NCBI GenBank assembly: GCA_946628965.1
Contig: CAMOXI010000002.1
Location: 1-64,000, forward strand
Direction of reading: 5' to 3'
Length of the DNA stretch: 64,000 nucleotides
Source of the DNA: an uncultured Clostridia bacterium
Lineage (GTDB): Bacteria > Bacillota > Clostridia > Oscillospirales > Oscillospiraceae
Position 1 is the first letter of the stretch. The number at the start of each line of letters is the position of its first letter. The notes beneath the pieces were generated by a model. That model saw nothing but the letters and a program-made list of their open reading frames with translations. It did not search any database and was not told where the DNA came from. Of this stretch, positions 9,180-18,312 are shown piece by piece. The position numbers were made by a program, and so were the translations under genes.

Positions 9180-10088
9180 ATGGAAGAAAAGGACATCACG
9201 GAAGCTGCGGCAGCGCCTGCCGCAGAGGCTCCGAAAAAGGAACGCAAGCCCATCCGGCACATGATGTGGGCCGCAGCGCTGATCAGCCTGCTGCTGATGC
9301 TGCTCGGCGAGATCCTGGGTGATCTGTTCACCGGCTTTCTCGCAAGGCTCTTTCACGTGCAGGACGGCGGCGTGCTCTTCCTGTTCATGTATCTGAGCTT
9401 TCTCGGCATCGACCTCGTCGTGCTGCTCTATACCTGGCTCTTTGAAAAGCCGGTGTTCCGCACCTTTGGCTATCGCGCCGCGGGCGGCGAGGGCAACACC
9501 TGGAAGCTCTTCGGCATCGGCCTGCTGGTGGGCTTCGGCATGAACGCGGGCTGCATCCTGCTGGCCTGGCTGCACGGGGATCTGCACTTCTCTCTGGGCG
9601 CCTTCCGGCCCTTCTATCTGCTGGCGGCCCTTGTGTGCGTGTGCATCCAGTCCGGCGCGGAGGAACTTCTCTGCCGCGGGTATATGATGGGCGTCCTGCG
9701 CGACCGCTATAACGTCTGGGTCGCTGCGGCCTTCAACGCCCTCTTCTTCGGCGCGCTGCATCTCTTCAACAACGGCGTCACGGTGCTGGGCATCCTGAAC
9801 GTAGTGGCGGTCGGCTTTGCCCTGAGCGTGGCCATGATCAAGCTCCGAAGCCTCTGGTTCTGTATCGCGGTGCACACGGCCTGGAACTACTCCCAGAGCA
9901 TTTTCTTCGGTCTGCCCAACTCCGGCATGGTGTCCGCCGGCTCCTTCCTGCATCTGGAGGCCGCCGCCGACAGCATTTTCTATGACACCGGCTTCGGCGT
10001 GGAGTCCTCCTTCCCGGCCCTCGCGATGATGGTGCTGCTGACCGTCTGCCTGCTGCTCATCGGGCGCAGGAAATCGGCAGAATCGTGA
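9180..10088 (+). CDS. CPBP-family intramembrane metalloprotease
   Basis: Polytopic; QSGAEELLCRGYMMGVLRDRYN, NALFFGALHLFNN, HTAWNYSQSIFFG motifs; GAGGAGAAAA before ATG 9180. Confidence 0.88.
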   Translation: MEEKDITEAAAAPAAEAPKKERKPIRHMMWAAALISLLLMLLGEILGDLFTGFLARLFHVQDGGVLFLFMYLSFLGIDLVVLLYTWLFEKPVFRTFGYRAAGGEGNTWKLFGIGLLVGFGMNAGCILLAWLHGDLHFSLGAFRPFYLLAALVCVCIQSGAEELLCRGYMMGVLRDRYNVWVAAAFNALFFGALHLFNNGVTVLGILNVVAVGFALSVAMIKLRSLWFCIAVHTAWNYSQSIFFGLPNSGMVSAGSFLHLEAAADSIFYDTGFGVESSFPALAMMVLLTVCLLLIGRRKSAES

Positions 10089-10089
10089 C

Positions 10090-10125
10090 AAACAGGCTCT
10101 GTCCGACGGACAGAGCCTGTTTTTT
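10090..10125 (+). terminator. Rho-independent terminator
   Basis: AAACAGGCTCTGTCC gac GGACAGAGCCTGTTT TTT directly after the CPBP stop. Confidence 0.9.
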
Positions 10126-10283
10126 GTGCATTTCAGCGCCTTGTTCTTTGCAGCGCTTTCCGTTAAATAAATCTGTGATGGTGAAAAGCAATAAGCTGTT
10201 TCGCCATAGATTCATTGCAATAGACAGCGTGAGGGCCGCCCAAATGGGCGGCCCTTAACATTTTCATTTCATTCTTACGCCGA

Positions 10284-12224
10284 TCAGCACAATTGTGCGC
10301 CGGCGGGGACGGAGTCATCCAGCATCAGCAGATGCAGCTCTTCCTTGCCGTCCACTTCGCGCACGGCGGAGAGCAGCATGCCGTTGGACTCCTGGCCCAT
10401 CATCTTGCGGGAGGGCAGGTTCAGGATCGCGACCACGGTCTTGCCCACCAGATCCTCGGGCTCATAGAACTTGTGGATGCCGGAGAGGATCTGCCGCGGG
10501 GTGCCGGAGCCGTCGTCCAGGGAGAACTTGAGGAGCTTGTCGCTCTTCTTCACGGCCTCGCAGGAGAGGACCTTGCAGACGCGCATGTCGCACTTGGCAA
10601 ACTCGTCGATCGTCACGTTGGGCAGCACCGGGGGCGTCTTGGGTGCGGGCTTCTCGGCCTGCTCCAGCTCCACGAGCATCTTTGCCATGTCGATGCGGGG
10701 GAAGAGGGTCTCGCCCTTATGCACCGTGACCTCCGCGGGCAGAACGCCGTATTCGCAGGCATTGTCCCAGGTCTTGGCCTCACCCTCGGCGCCGATCTGC
10801 GCAAAAGCCTTCTCGCAGCTTTCGGGCATGAAGGGCGTGAGCATCACGAGGGAGACGCGCAGGGCCTCCAGCAGGTTGTACATAACGGTAGCCAGGCGGG
10901 CCTTCTTCGCCTCGTCCTTGGCCAGAACCCAGGGGGCCGTCTCGTCGATGTACTTGTTGGCGCGCTGGATGAGCTTGAAGACCTCCTCCAGGGCCAGGTG
11001 CAGCTGGAAAGCGTCCATCTGTTTGGCGTAGGCCTCGCCGGTGGTGCTGATCATGTTCACAAGTTCTTCGTCCACAGCGTCGGCTTCCCGCTCGGCGGGG
11101 AGCTTCCCGCCGAAGTACTTCTCCACCATGGCGGTGGTGCGGGAGACCAGATTGCCCAGGTCGTTGGCAAGGTCGGTATTGATGGTGGAGATCAGCAGCT
11201 CGTTGGAGAAGTTGCCGTCGGAGCCGAAGGGGAAGGTGCGCAGCAGGAAGAAGCGCAGCGCGTCCACGCCGAACTTGTCCGCCAGCACATAGGGATCCAC
11301 CACGTTGCCCTTGGACTTGGACATCTTGCCGCCGTCGATGACGAGCCAGCCATGGCCGTAGACCTTCTTGGGCAGGGGCAGCTCCATGCTCATGAGCATG
11401 GCGGGCCAGATGATGGAGTGGAAACGGACGATCTCCTTGCCCACGATGTGCACGTCGGCAGGCCAGTACTTGTCGAAATCGTGGTAGCGATCGTTCAGCA
11501 GGCCCATGGCGGTGCAGTAGTTGAAGAGGGCGTCGACCCAGACGTAGACCACATGACCCGGGTCAAAGTCCACGGGGATGCCCCAGGAGAAGCTGGTACG
11601 GGAGACGCAGAGGTCCTCCAGGCCCGGCTTGATGAAGTTGTTGATCATTTCGTTGACGCGGGAGGCGGGCTCCAGGAAGGTGCCGGTCTCCAGCAGCTCC
11701 TGCACGGGTTTGGCGTACTTGGAGAGACGGAAGAAGTAGGCCTCCTCCTCGGCGTCGTGCACTTCGCGGCCGCAGTCGGGGCACTTGCCGTCCACCAGCT
11801 GGCTCTCGGTCCAGAAGCTCTCGCAGGGGGTGCAGTACTTGCCCTTGTACGCGCCCTTGTAGATGTCGCCCTTCTCGTACATCTTCTTGAAGATGCGCTG
11901 CACGGCGGCCACATGGTAATCGTCGGTGGTGCGGATGAAGCGGTCGTTGGAGATGTTCATCAGCTTCCACAGATCCAGCACGCCGTTTTCGCCGGTGACG
12001 ATCCGGTCGACAAACTGCTGGGGCGTGATGCCGGCGGCCTTGGCCTTCTCTTCGATCTTCTGGCCGTGCTCGTCGGTGCCGGTGAGGAACATCACGTCAT
12101 AGCCGCGCAGTCTCTTGTAGCGGGCGATGGCGTCGGTGGCCACGGTGCAGTAGGTGTGCCCGATGTGCAGCTTATCCGAGGGATAGTAGATCGGGGTGGT
12201 AATGTAGAAGGTTTTCTTTTCCAT
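10284..12224 (-). CDS. metG: Methionyl-tRNA synthetase
   Basis: MEKKTFYITTPIYYPSDKLHIGHTYC, CPDCGREV, KMSKSKGN, C-terminal tRNA-binding domain FAKCDMRVCKVLSCEAV. Confidence 0.96.
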   Translation of the reverse strand: MEKKTFYITTPIYYPSDKLHIGHTYCTVATDAIARYKRLRGYDVMFLTGTDEHGQKIEEKAKAAGITPQQFVDRIVTGENGVLDLWKLMNISNDRFIRTTDDYHVAAVQRIFKKMYEKGDIYKGAYKGKYCTPCESFWTESQLVDGKCPDCGREVHDAEEEAYFFRLSKYAKPVQELLETGTFLEPASRVNEMINNFIKPGLEDLCVSRTSFSWGIPVDFDPGHVVYVWVDALFNYCTAMGLLNDRYHDFDKYWPADVHIVGKEIVRFHSIIWPAMLMSMELPLPKKVYGHGWLVIDGGKMSKSKGNVVDPYVLADKFGVDALRFFLLRTFPFGSDGNFSNELLISTINTDLANDLGNLVSRTTAMVEKYFGGKLPAEREADAVDEELVNMISTTGEAYAKQMDAFQLHLALEEVFKLIQRANKYIDETAPWVLAKDEAKKARLATVMYNLLEALRVSLVMLTPFMPESCEKAFAQIGAEGEAKTWDNACEYGVLPAEVTVHKGETLFPRIDMAKMLVELEQAEKPAPKTPPVLPNVTIDEFAKCDMRVCKVLSCEAVKKSDKLLKFSLDDGSGTPRQILSGIHKFYEPEDLVGKTVVAILNLPSRKMMGQESNGMLLSAVREVDGKEELHLLMLDDSVPAGAQLC

Positions 12225-12254
12225 GCTCTCTTCTCTCCTGTATCTCAAAATTGC

Positions 12255-14042
12255 TTAGCCATAGATGATCGAGGCGTCGCCCGTCTCCATGCCGGGGAAG
12301 ATAGTGCCCGAATTGTCCGCCACGGAGGCGGTGCCGCCGGAATAGTACTCGGGCGGCCAGTCAATATCCTCGGCGTGCTTGTTGTAGATGCCGTAGGGCT
12401 CGTTGATGGTGGCGATCAGGTTGCCGTTCGCGTCGTAGACATGGCGGGTCGCTTGGGCGCCCCAGCCGATCTGCACATTGGTATAGGTCGAGTCGTATAC
12501 CACATAGGTGGCGTTCGTCAGCTCCACATAGCTGCCGTCCACGTTGGTGCCGTGGATCTCCACGGTCAGATCCGTGTCGTTGGTGGTGTAGGCGATGATG
12601 CGGATCGGGTAGTCCCGGTTGTTGCGGAACTTGAAGTCCGGCCCGGGCCAGCTGACCGTCGCGTCGTAGGCGATGGGCAGATAGTCCACGCGGAAATAGT
12701 GGTTCGTGCGGGACACGGTCTCCAGGTTTGCAAACATGGTCGCGCAGTAGAGCGTGGAGGACACCTGGCAGATGCCGCCGCCCACCTCCTGCACCACCTC
12801 GCCGTCGGCGTAGGCGCCTGCCTCCAGGAAGCCGGCCTCCTTGGTGCGCTGGCCGATGGTCTCATTGTAGGAAAAGACCTCGCCCGGCATCAGCACCAGC
12901 CCGTCCAGCTTGGAGGCGGCGAGCTTGATGTTGTTGATGCGGTTTTCGCCGCTGGAGGCGAAGACCGTGGTCTGGTAGCCCAGCACGTCGCGGAAGAGAA
13001 GCCCGCGCAGGCTCTCGGCGGTGACCGCGGGCTCGGTGATGGTCAGCGGGATCTCCACCGTATCCATCAGTCCGGCCTTCTGCCAGGTATCCTTCGCGCC
13101 GGCCACGTCGAAGGTGCAGCCGACCACGTCGTCAATGACCGTGAAGCTGCCGTCGTCGGCGAAATAGGCGTCCCGCGGCTCCACGTTCAGCCGGGTATAG
13201 AGGCTGTCGTAGTCCGGCATGGTGGGCGTGCCGTCGATCTGCTCATAGCGGAAGCTGCGCTGCCCGTCCAGCAGAGCGCGGGTAAGGCCGTTTACGATCG
13301 CGTCCTCATTCAGGCTCAGCTCTCCTGCGCCCTTGACCGAGCGGATCACGGCGTTTTCCAGATCCACCTCGGGCTCCGGGCTGCCGGAGACCTTCTCGTT
13401 GAAGGCCGCCAGGGCTTTCTTCGTCTCCTGGCGTACATAGTCCTCGTCCAGGATCGGATAGTCCAGCGCCACGTCGGTCTGGTTGGTGAGGCTGCCCACG
13501 TAGTTGAGCAGGTTTTCATAGGCGTCCTGGCTGTGTCCGAAACGGTAGGCCGCCGCCGCGGCGGTCTCCGCCGTCAGGGCAGCGCCGGCGGTGCGCCGGT
13601 CCAGCTCAAAACCTGTGCCCATGGGCAGCGTCACCACCATCGGCTCAGCCGCATCCTCGTCCCAGCCGGCGGCGTTCAGCTTCTCCAGGGTCTCCGCCTT
13701 TGTCAGACCACCCACGTCGATGCCGTTTAAATACACATTGGGGAAGTTCGTGTCGCTCTCGCTCACATGGATGGCGAGATAAACGAGCCCGCCGATCACC
13801 AGCAGCGCCAGCACCAGCAGTACGGCCAGCACGATCTTGACCTTTTTCATGACCTTTTTCCGCTTCCGGCGGGCAATGCGCGCCTTCTGCTGGCGTTCGG
13901 CCTCGCGCCGCTCCTCTTCCCGGGCGCGAAGGATCTCCGCCTTCCGCTTTTCGGCGGCGAGGCGTGCCCGCTTCTCATCCCTGGCCTGTTCGGCGGCGCG
14001 GTTCACATGGGCGCCGCCCGGTCTCTCTTGTCTGTTCGCCAC
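12255..14042 (-). CDS. VanW-family protein with N-terminal TM and putative peptidoglycan-binding domain
   Basis: LMPGEVFSYNETIGQRTKEAGF...EVGGGICQVSSTLYCATMFANLETVSRTNHYFRVDYLP is the VanW signature. Confidence 0.9.
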   Translation of the reverse strand: MANRQERPGGAHVNRAAEQARDEKRARLAAEKRKAEILRAREEERREAERQQKARIARRKRKKVMKKVKIVLAVLLVLALLVIGGLVYLAIHVSESDTNFPNVYLNGIDVGGLTKAETLEKLNAAGWDEDAAEPMVVTLPMGTGFELDRRTAGAALTAETAAAAAYRFGHSQDAYENLLNYVGSLTNQTDVALDYPILDEDYVRQETKKALAAFNEKVSGSPEPEVDLENAVIRSVKGAGELSLNEDAIVNGLTRALLDGQRSFRYEQIDGTPTMPDYDSLYTRLNVEPRDAYFADDGSFTVIDDVVGCTFDVAGAKDTWQKAGLMDTVEIPLTITEPAVTAESLRGLLFRDVLGYQTTVFASSGENRINNIKLAASKLDGLVLMPGEVFSYNETIGQRTKEAGFLEAGAYADGEVVQEVGGGICQVSSTLYCATMFANLETVSRTNHYFRVDYLPIAYDATVSWPGPDFKFRNNRDYPIRIIAYTTNDTDLTVEIHGTNVDGSYVELTNATYVVYDSTYTNVQIGWGAQATRHVYDANGNLIATINEPYGIYNKHAEDIDWPPEYYSGGTASVADNSGTIFPGMETGDASIIYG

Positions 14043-14055
14043 GTTTTACCCTTTC

Positions 14056-15327
14056 TTATGCCTCATGGGCGCCGGTTTGCTCCTCATACATCTCGGCGAA
14101 GAGCTCGTCTTCGCCCTTGGGCAGGCTGATCTTGTTCTCGGCCTCCTCCGCCCGGTCCACCCAGGGGGTGTACTCGGCCCGGCCGTTGGCCTGGGCCTCC
14201 AGCAGGATGCCGATGAGGGTGTTGGAAATCAGAAATCCGGGAACCGTAAAATGCCAGCGGCCGTCGGTCTCCTCGGCCCAGCCCTTCTCCGCGAAGGCGC
14301 GCAGCGTGCGGATGATGGGCTGCCAGTCGCACTGACAGCGGACGCGGTAGTCCTCCCGGGAGATGCCGCGGCTGGTGCGCATGGCCAGCATCAGGTATTC
14401 CACGGCCCGCTCCAGCGGCTCCACCTTCTCATACTCGTCCACGATGCTGACGTTTCGCGTCACGCGGGAGATGTACTGCTTCAAATCCTTCACGAAGCTG
14501 TAGCGCAGATTTCCCACGCAGGAGTGGGCGCCGGGGCCGAAGCCCATGTAGTCGTCCAGGTTCCAGTATTTCAGGTTATGCCGGGATTCAAAGCCGGGCG
14601 CTGCGAAATTGGAGATCTCATACTGCTTGTAGCCGTAGCGATCCAGCATTTCGGCGGCGTAGGAATACATATCGGCCTGCTCGTCGTCGCTGGGCAGGAT
14701 GGGCGAGCCGCTGTATTCCTCATACATCTTCGTGCCCTCCTCCAGCTTCAGGCCGTAGGCGCTGATATGCTCGGGATGCAGCTCCACGATCTGGGCCAGG
14801 GTCTCGGCCCAGTCGCTCTTGGTCTGGCTGGGCAGGCCGTAGATCAGATCCAGGCTGATGTTGTCAAAGCCCGCCTTGCGCGCGTCCGTAAAGGCGCGGA
14901 CGGCCTGCTGGAAGCTGTGGCGGCGGCCGATGAGCTTCAGCAGATCGTTATTCGTCGCCTGCACGCCGATGGAGAGGCGGTTCACACCGTCCTTCCGCAG
15001 CTCGCGCAGGAACTCCGGGCTCATGCTGTCGGGATTGCACTCCACGGTGACCTCCGCGTCCAGGCGCACGTTGCCGTTGCGCTTGAGCATGTCGAAGATC
15101 TCCCCGATGCGCTCCGCGCCGTAGTAGCTGGGCGTGCCGCCGCCGAAGTAGACCGTGTCCACCTCGTAGTTCTTGATCCCGGGCGCAGACTCGGCGATAT
15201 GGGCCAGCAGCGCCTTATGGTACTCCGGCATCAGATTGTCGCATCCTGCCAGGGAGTAGAAGTCGCAGTAGCTGCACTTGCTGGCGCAGAAGGGGATGTG
15301 GATGTAGATTCCGAGTCTTGGTTTCAT
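14056..15327 (-). CDS. hemW: HemW-like radical SAM protein
   Basis: GIYIHIPFCASKCSYCDFYS, YFGGGTPSYYG, ISLDLIYGLPSQT. Confidence 0.92.
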   Translation of the reverse strand: MKPRLGIYIHIPFCASKCSYCDFYSLAGCDNLMPEYHKALLAHIAESAPGIKNYEVDTVYFGGGTPSYYGAERIGEIFDMLKRNGNVRLDAEVTVECNPDSMSPEFLRELRKDGVNRLSIGVQATNNDLLKLIGRRHSFQQAVRAFTDARKAGFDNISLDLIYGLPSQTKSDWAETLAQIVELHPEHISAYGLKLEEGTKMYEEYSGSPILPSDDEQADMYSYAAEMLDRYGYKQYEISNFAAPGFESRHNLKYWNLDDYMGFGPGAHSCVGNLRYSFVKDLKQYISRVTRNVSIVDEYEKVEPLERAVEYLMLAMRTSRGISREDYRVRCQCDWQPIIRTLRAFAEKGWAEETDGRWHFTVPGFLISNTLIGILLEAQANGRAEYTPWVDRAEEAENKISLPKGEDELFAEMYEEQTGAHEA

Positions 15328-15340
15328 AAAAACTCCTGAA

Positions 15341-15460
15341 AGCGTGAATAGTGAATAGTGTAAAGTGAAAAGTTACGGTGTTCCCTGCGGGAACAAAAGT
15401 ATACTTGTCGCGAAGCGACACCTCAACTATTCACTGGTCACTATTCACTTTTCACTGAGA
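15341..15460. repeat. Intergenic element bounded by 7-bp phased inverted repeats with three internal palindromes
   Basis: GTGAATA GTGAATA GTGTAAA GTGAAAA ... ACTATTC ACTGGTC ACTATTC ACTTTTC ACTGAGA. Confidence 0.8.
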
Positions 15461-17371
15461 TTAGATCATCTCCGACACGTCGCCGACGAACTGGATGGGA
15501 TCCTCCACATCCACGCCGGCGGAGAGCTCGGCGAGGGCGTACAGCACGCGGGAGAGCCGCGCGGCCTTCTCCTTGTCGTTTGCGAAGGCGTCCTGCAGGG
15601 CCTTAAAGCTCTTGTGCTCGGCGTTCAGCTCCAGGACGCGGGTGGCGCGCAGCTTGCGCATCTCCTCGCTGGGGCCGTGGCGGAAGTAGCGCTCCATCTC
15701 CAGCGTGAGCCCGCCCTCGGTGGTCAGGCAGCAGGGCTGGGTGGTGAGCTTGCGGCTGAGCTTGACCTTGCTCAGGCCCTCGCCCACGGACTCCTTGACG
15801 AAGTCCAGCAGCTCCTTGTTCTCGATGTCCCGCTCCTCGGCGGCCTTCTTCTCCTCGTCGGTCTCGAAGCCCAGATCGTCCGTGACCACGTTGCAGAAGC
15901 TCTTGCCGTCCTGCTCGCGCAGGGCGTCCAGCACCATCTCATCCAGGGGGCTCGTGAGGTAGATGATCTCATAGCCGCGGTCCCGGACCTCCTGGCACTG
16001 GGGCAGGTTCATGGCCTGCTTGACGGAGCTGGAGGTGGCAAAGTAGATGACCTTCTGGCTCTCGGGCATGTTCTCCACATACTCCTTGAGCGTGGTCATA
16101 TGCTCCTCGGAGGTGTAGAACAGCAGCAGGTCGCGCAGGAAGTCCTTGTAGCGGCCGTACTCATCACAGACGCCCACCTTCAGGTCGTTGCCGAAGTTGC
16201 GGAAGAACTCCTCATACTTGGGCTTGTCGTCCCGCATGAGCTTCTCAAGCTCGCTCTTGATGCGCTTTTCCAGGTTCTGGCCGATGATGCGCAGCTGCCG
16301 GTCATGCTGCAGCAGCTCGCGGGAGATGTTCAGGGACAGGTCGGGGGAATCCACCACGCCCTTGACGAACTCGAAGTAGTCGTGCACCAGCTTGTCGCAC
16401 TTCTCCATGATCATGACGCCGTTGGAGTAGAGCGTGATCCCGCCCTTATTGTCACCGGTAAAGACGTTTTCATTCTGCTCGCCGGGGACAAAGAGCATGG
16501 CCTTGTAGCTGACCTGGCCCTCGGCGCTGACGCGCACCAGGGCGCAGGGATCCTTGCGGTCGCGGTTTTTCTCCTTGTACCAGGCGATGCAGTCATCGTC
16601 GGTCACGTCGTTCTTGGAGCGCTGCCAGATGGGGACCATGGAGTTGAGCGTCTCGTTCTCGGTGACCATGCGGTAGGCGTACTTGGGGCTGCCGTCGTCG
16701 TTCTTTTCGCCGGTCTCGTAGCGTTCCTGGTGCTCCACGTCCATCTTGATGGGCCAGCGCACGTAGTCGGAGTATTTCTTCACGAGGGCCTTGATCTTCC
16801 AGACCTCCAGGTAGGAGCCGTAGACCTCTTCCTCGCTGTCGGCCTTGATGTGCATGATGACGTCGGTGCCGACCGTTTCCTTCTCGATGGGGGTGACGGT
16901 ATAGCCGTCGGCGCCCTTGCTCTCCCACTTTACGCCCTGCTCCTCGCCGTATTTGCGGGAGAGGACGGTGACCTCGTCGGACACCATAAAGGCGGAGTAG
17001 AAGCCCACGCCGAACTGGCCGATGATGGAGATGTCCTCCGCCTTGTCGCTGTCCATCTCGTCCTTGAACTTGTAGGAGCCGGACTTGGCGATGACGCCCA
17101 GATTGTTCTCGGCCTCCTCCAGAGTCATGCCGATGCCGTTGTCACGCACGGTGATGGTGCGGGCCTCTTTGTCCACCAGGATCTCGATCTTGAAGTCGTC
17201 CCGGTTCAGGCCCACCTTGTCGTCGGTGAGGCTCAGGTAGCAGAGCTTGTCGATGGCGTCGGACGCGTTGGAGAGGATCTCGCGCAGGAAGATCTCCTTG
17301 TTGGTGTAGATGGAATTGATCATCAGGTCGAGCAGACGTTTCGACTCGGCCTTGAACTGCTTTTTGCCCAT
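15461..17371 (-). CDS. htpG: Molecular chaperone HtpG (Hsp90)
   Basis: MGKKQFKAESKRLLDLMINSIYTNKEIFLREILSNASDAIDKL, DNGIGMT, GQFGVGFYSAFMV. Confidence 0.97.
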   Translation of the reverse strand: MGKKQFKAESKRLLDLMINSIYTNKEIFLREILSNASDAIDKLCYLSLTDDKVGLNRDDFKIEILVDKEARTITVRDNGIGMTLEEAENNLGVIAKSGSYKFKDEMDSDKAEDISIIGQFGVGFYSAFMVSDEVTVLSRKYGEEQGVKWESKGADGYTVTPIEKETVGTDVIMHIKADSEEEVYGSYLEVWKIKALVKKYSDYVRWPIKMDVEHQERYETGEKNDDGSPKYAYRMVTENETLNSMVPIWQRSKNDVTDDDCIAWYKEKNRDRKDPCALVRVSAEGQVSYKAMLFVPGEQNENVFTGDNKGGITLYSNGVMIMEKCDKLVHDYFEFVKGVVDSPDLSLNISRELLQHDRQLRIIGQNLEKRIKSELEKLMRDDKPKYEEFFRNFGNDLKVGVCDEYGRYKDFLRDLLLFYTSEEHMTTLKEYVENMPESQKVIYFATSSSVKQAMNLPQCQEVRDRGYEIIYLTSPLDEMVLDALREQDGKSFCNVVTDDLGFETDEEKKAAEERDIENKELLDFVKESVGEGLSKVKLSRKLTTQPCCLTTEGGLTLEMERYFRHGPSEEMRKLRATRVLELNAEHKSFKALQDAFANDKEKAARLSRVLYALAELSAGVDVEDPIQFVGDVSEMI

Positions 17372-17519
17372 GGTTTGTTTGTATGCCTCCAATTTTTTGG
17401 GTCTGCGGCAAATGCCGCCATTGGCCCTATTTTTCATAATGAATTATTATAGCACATTTGTAAAGAATTTCAACACAGGCGGGCGGGGTTATGAATTTTT
17501 AATTTGTGAGGGAGAAAAG

Positions 17520-17566
17520 TGAAAACTCCATGGCAGGTCCGTTACCGACTGCCATGGAGTTTTCCA
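17520..17566. terminator. Hairpin GAAAACTCCATGGCAG / CTGCCATGGAGTTTTC
   Basis: Near-perfect 16-bp stem between convergent sides of htpG upstream region and small ORF. Confidence 0.7.
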
Positions 17567-17573
17567 TTCTTTT

Positions 17574-17813
17574 TCAGGAGTAGAATTCAACCTCGACTTC
17601 CAGGCCTTCCACGTCAGGATTGAAGCCTTTGATCAGGGTTTTGATCATCCGTATTGCAGATTCCTCCACCCAAGCCTGATATTGGACATTGGAAAGAAAG
17701 CTTGCTTCGAGTTTGTCTTGCGCCGCTGCATATTGGTCCTTAGCCAATTCAAACCCTTCTTTTTCTGAACTGGAGCGAATAACCTTGTTTTGCTTAAAAA
17801 GCAACTTATCCAT
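17574..17813 (-). CDS. Small hypothetical protein
   Basis: 80-codon ORF MDKLLFKQNKVIRSSSEKEGFELAKDQYAAAQDKLEASF...; hairpin terminator on its 3' side. Confidence 0.5.
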   Translation of the reverse strand: MDKLLFKQNKVIRSSSEKEGFELAKDQYAAAQDKLEASFLSNVQYQAWVEESAIRMIKTLIKGFNPDVEGLEVEVEFYS

Positions 17814-18037
17814 TCTCCCTGCGTCAAGGTCGACTATTATAGCCTTTTTTCATTCCGATATCCTCCAACCGGTAATCAAACTTCATTACAGGCGTTGTAA
17901 GAAATGCGAGACAAGTGTTTATGCAAAGATGAATTCTATCGAAGATATATCAGAGTGTACCATAATTCGACGGTATTTGCTACCCCTTGGTGTCTTTATG
18001 CGGTGGGTTTTGGCTTTTTCGGGCGAACACCTCATCC

Positions 18038-18081
18038 GTCATCCGGCACGCCGGATGACACCTTCCCCTCAAGGGGAAGGC
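18038..18081. repeat. Two adjacent REP-like palindromes
   Basis: GTCATCCGGC ac GCCGGATGAC followed by CCTTCCCC tcaa GGGGAAGG. Confidence 0.7.
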
Positions 18082-18312
18082 TTTGCCGGTTCCGGGAGTG
18101 GCTTGAGGAGCGGAGCCGTAGGGGCGCGTATTACGCGCCCGCACACGATCAAAGCCTGACATTTTTGCAAAGAATCTTACTCATTCTTGTTCTTCATCTG
18201 CCCGGATCGACACTTTCCTTCGTTGACGAAACCGCCGCTCACTGTTAAAATAGAGACACAGTATAAGGCTGTCAGCCAACCGGAAAATCAATACAAAAAG
18301 GATGTGATCACA

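Noticed and set aside
10232-10255. AGGGCCGCCC/GGGCGGCCCT hairpin as metG terminator
   Set aside because: Good stem but no U-tract on the metG strand; left unassigned
10293-13730. 1145-aa plus-strand ORF
   Set aside because: Antisense shadow of metG and the VanW gene; low-complexity Gly/His/Val composition typical of GC-rich reverse frames
12255-14042. Vancomycin resistance determinant
   Set aside because: VanW-family proteins are widespread and no vanHAX-type genes are present; the name alone does not imply resistance
15365-17452. 695-aa plus-strand ORF
   Set aside because: Antisense to htpG
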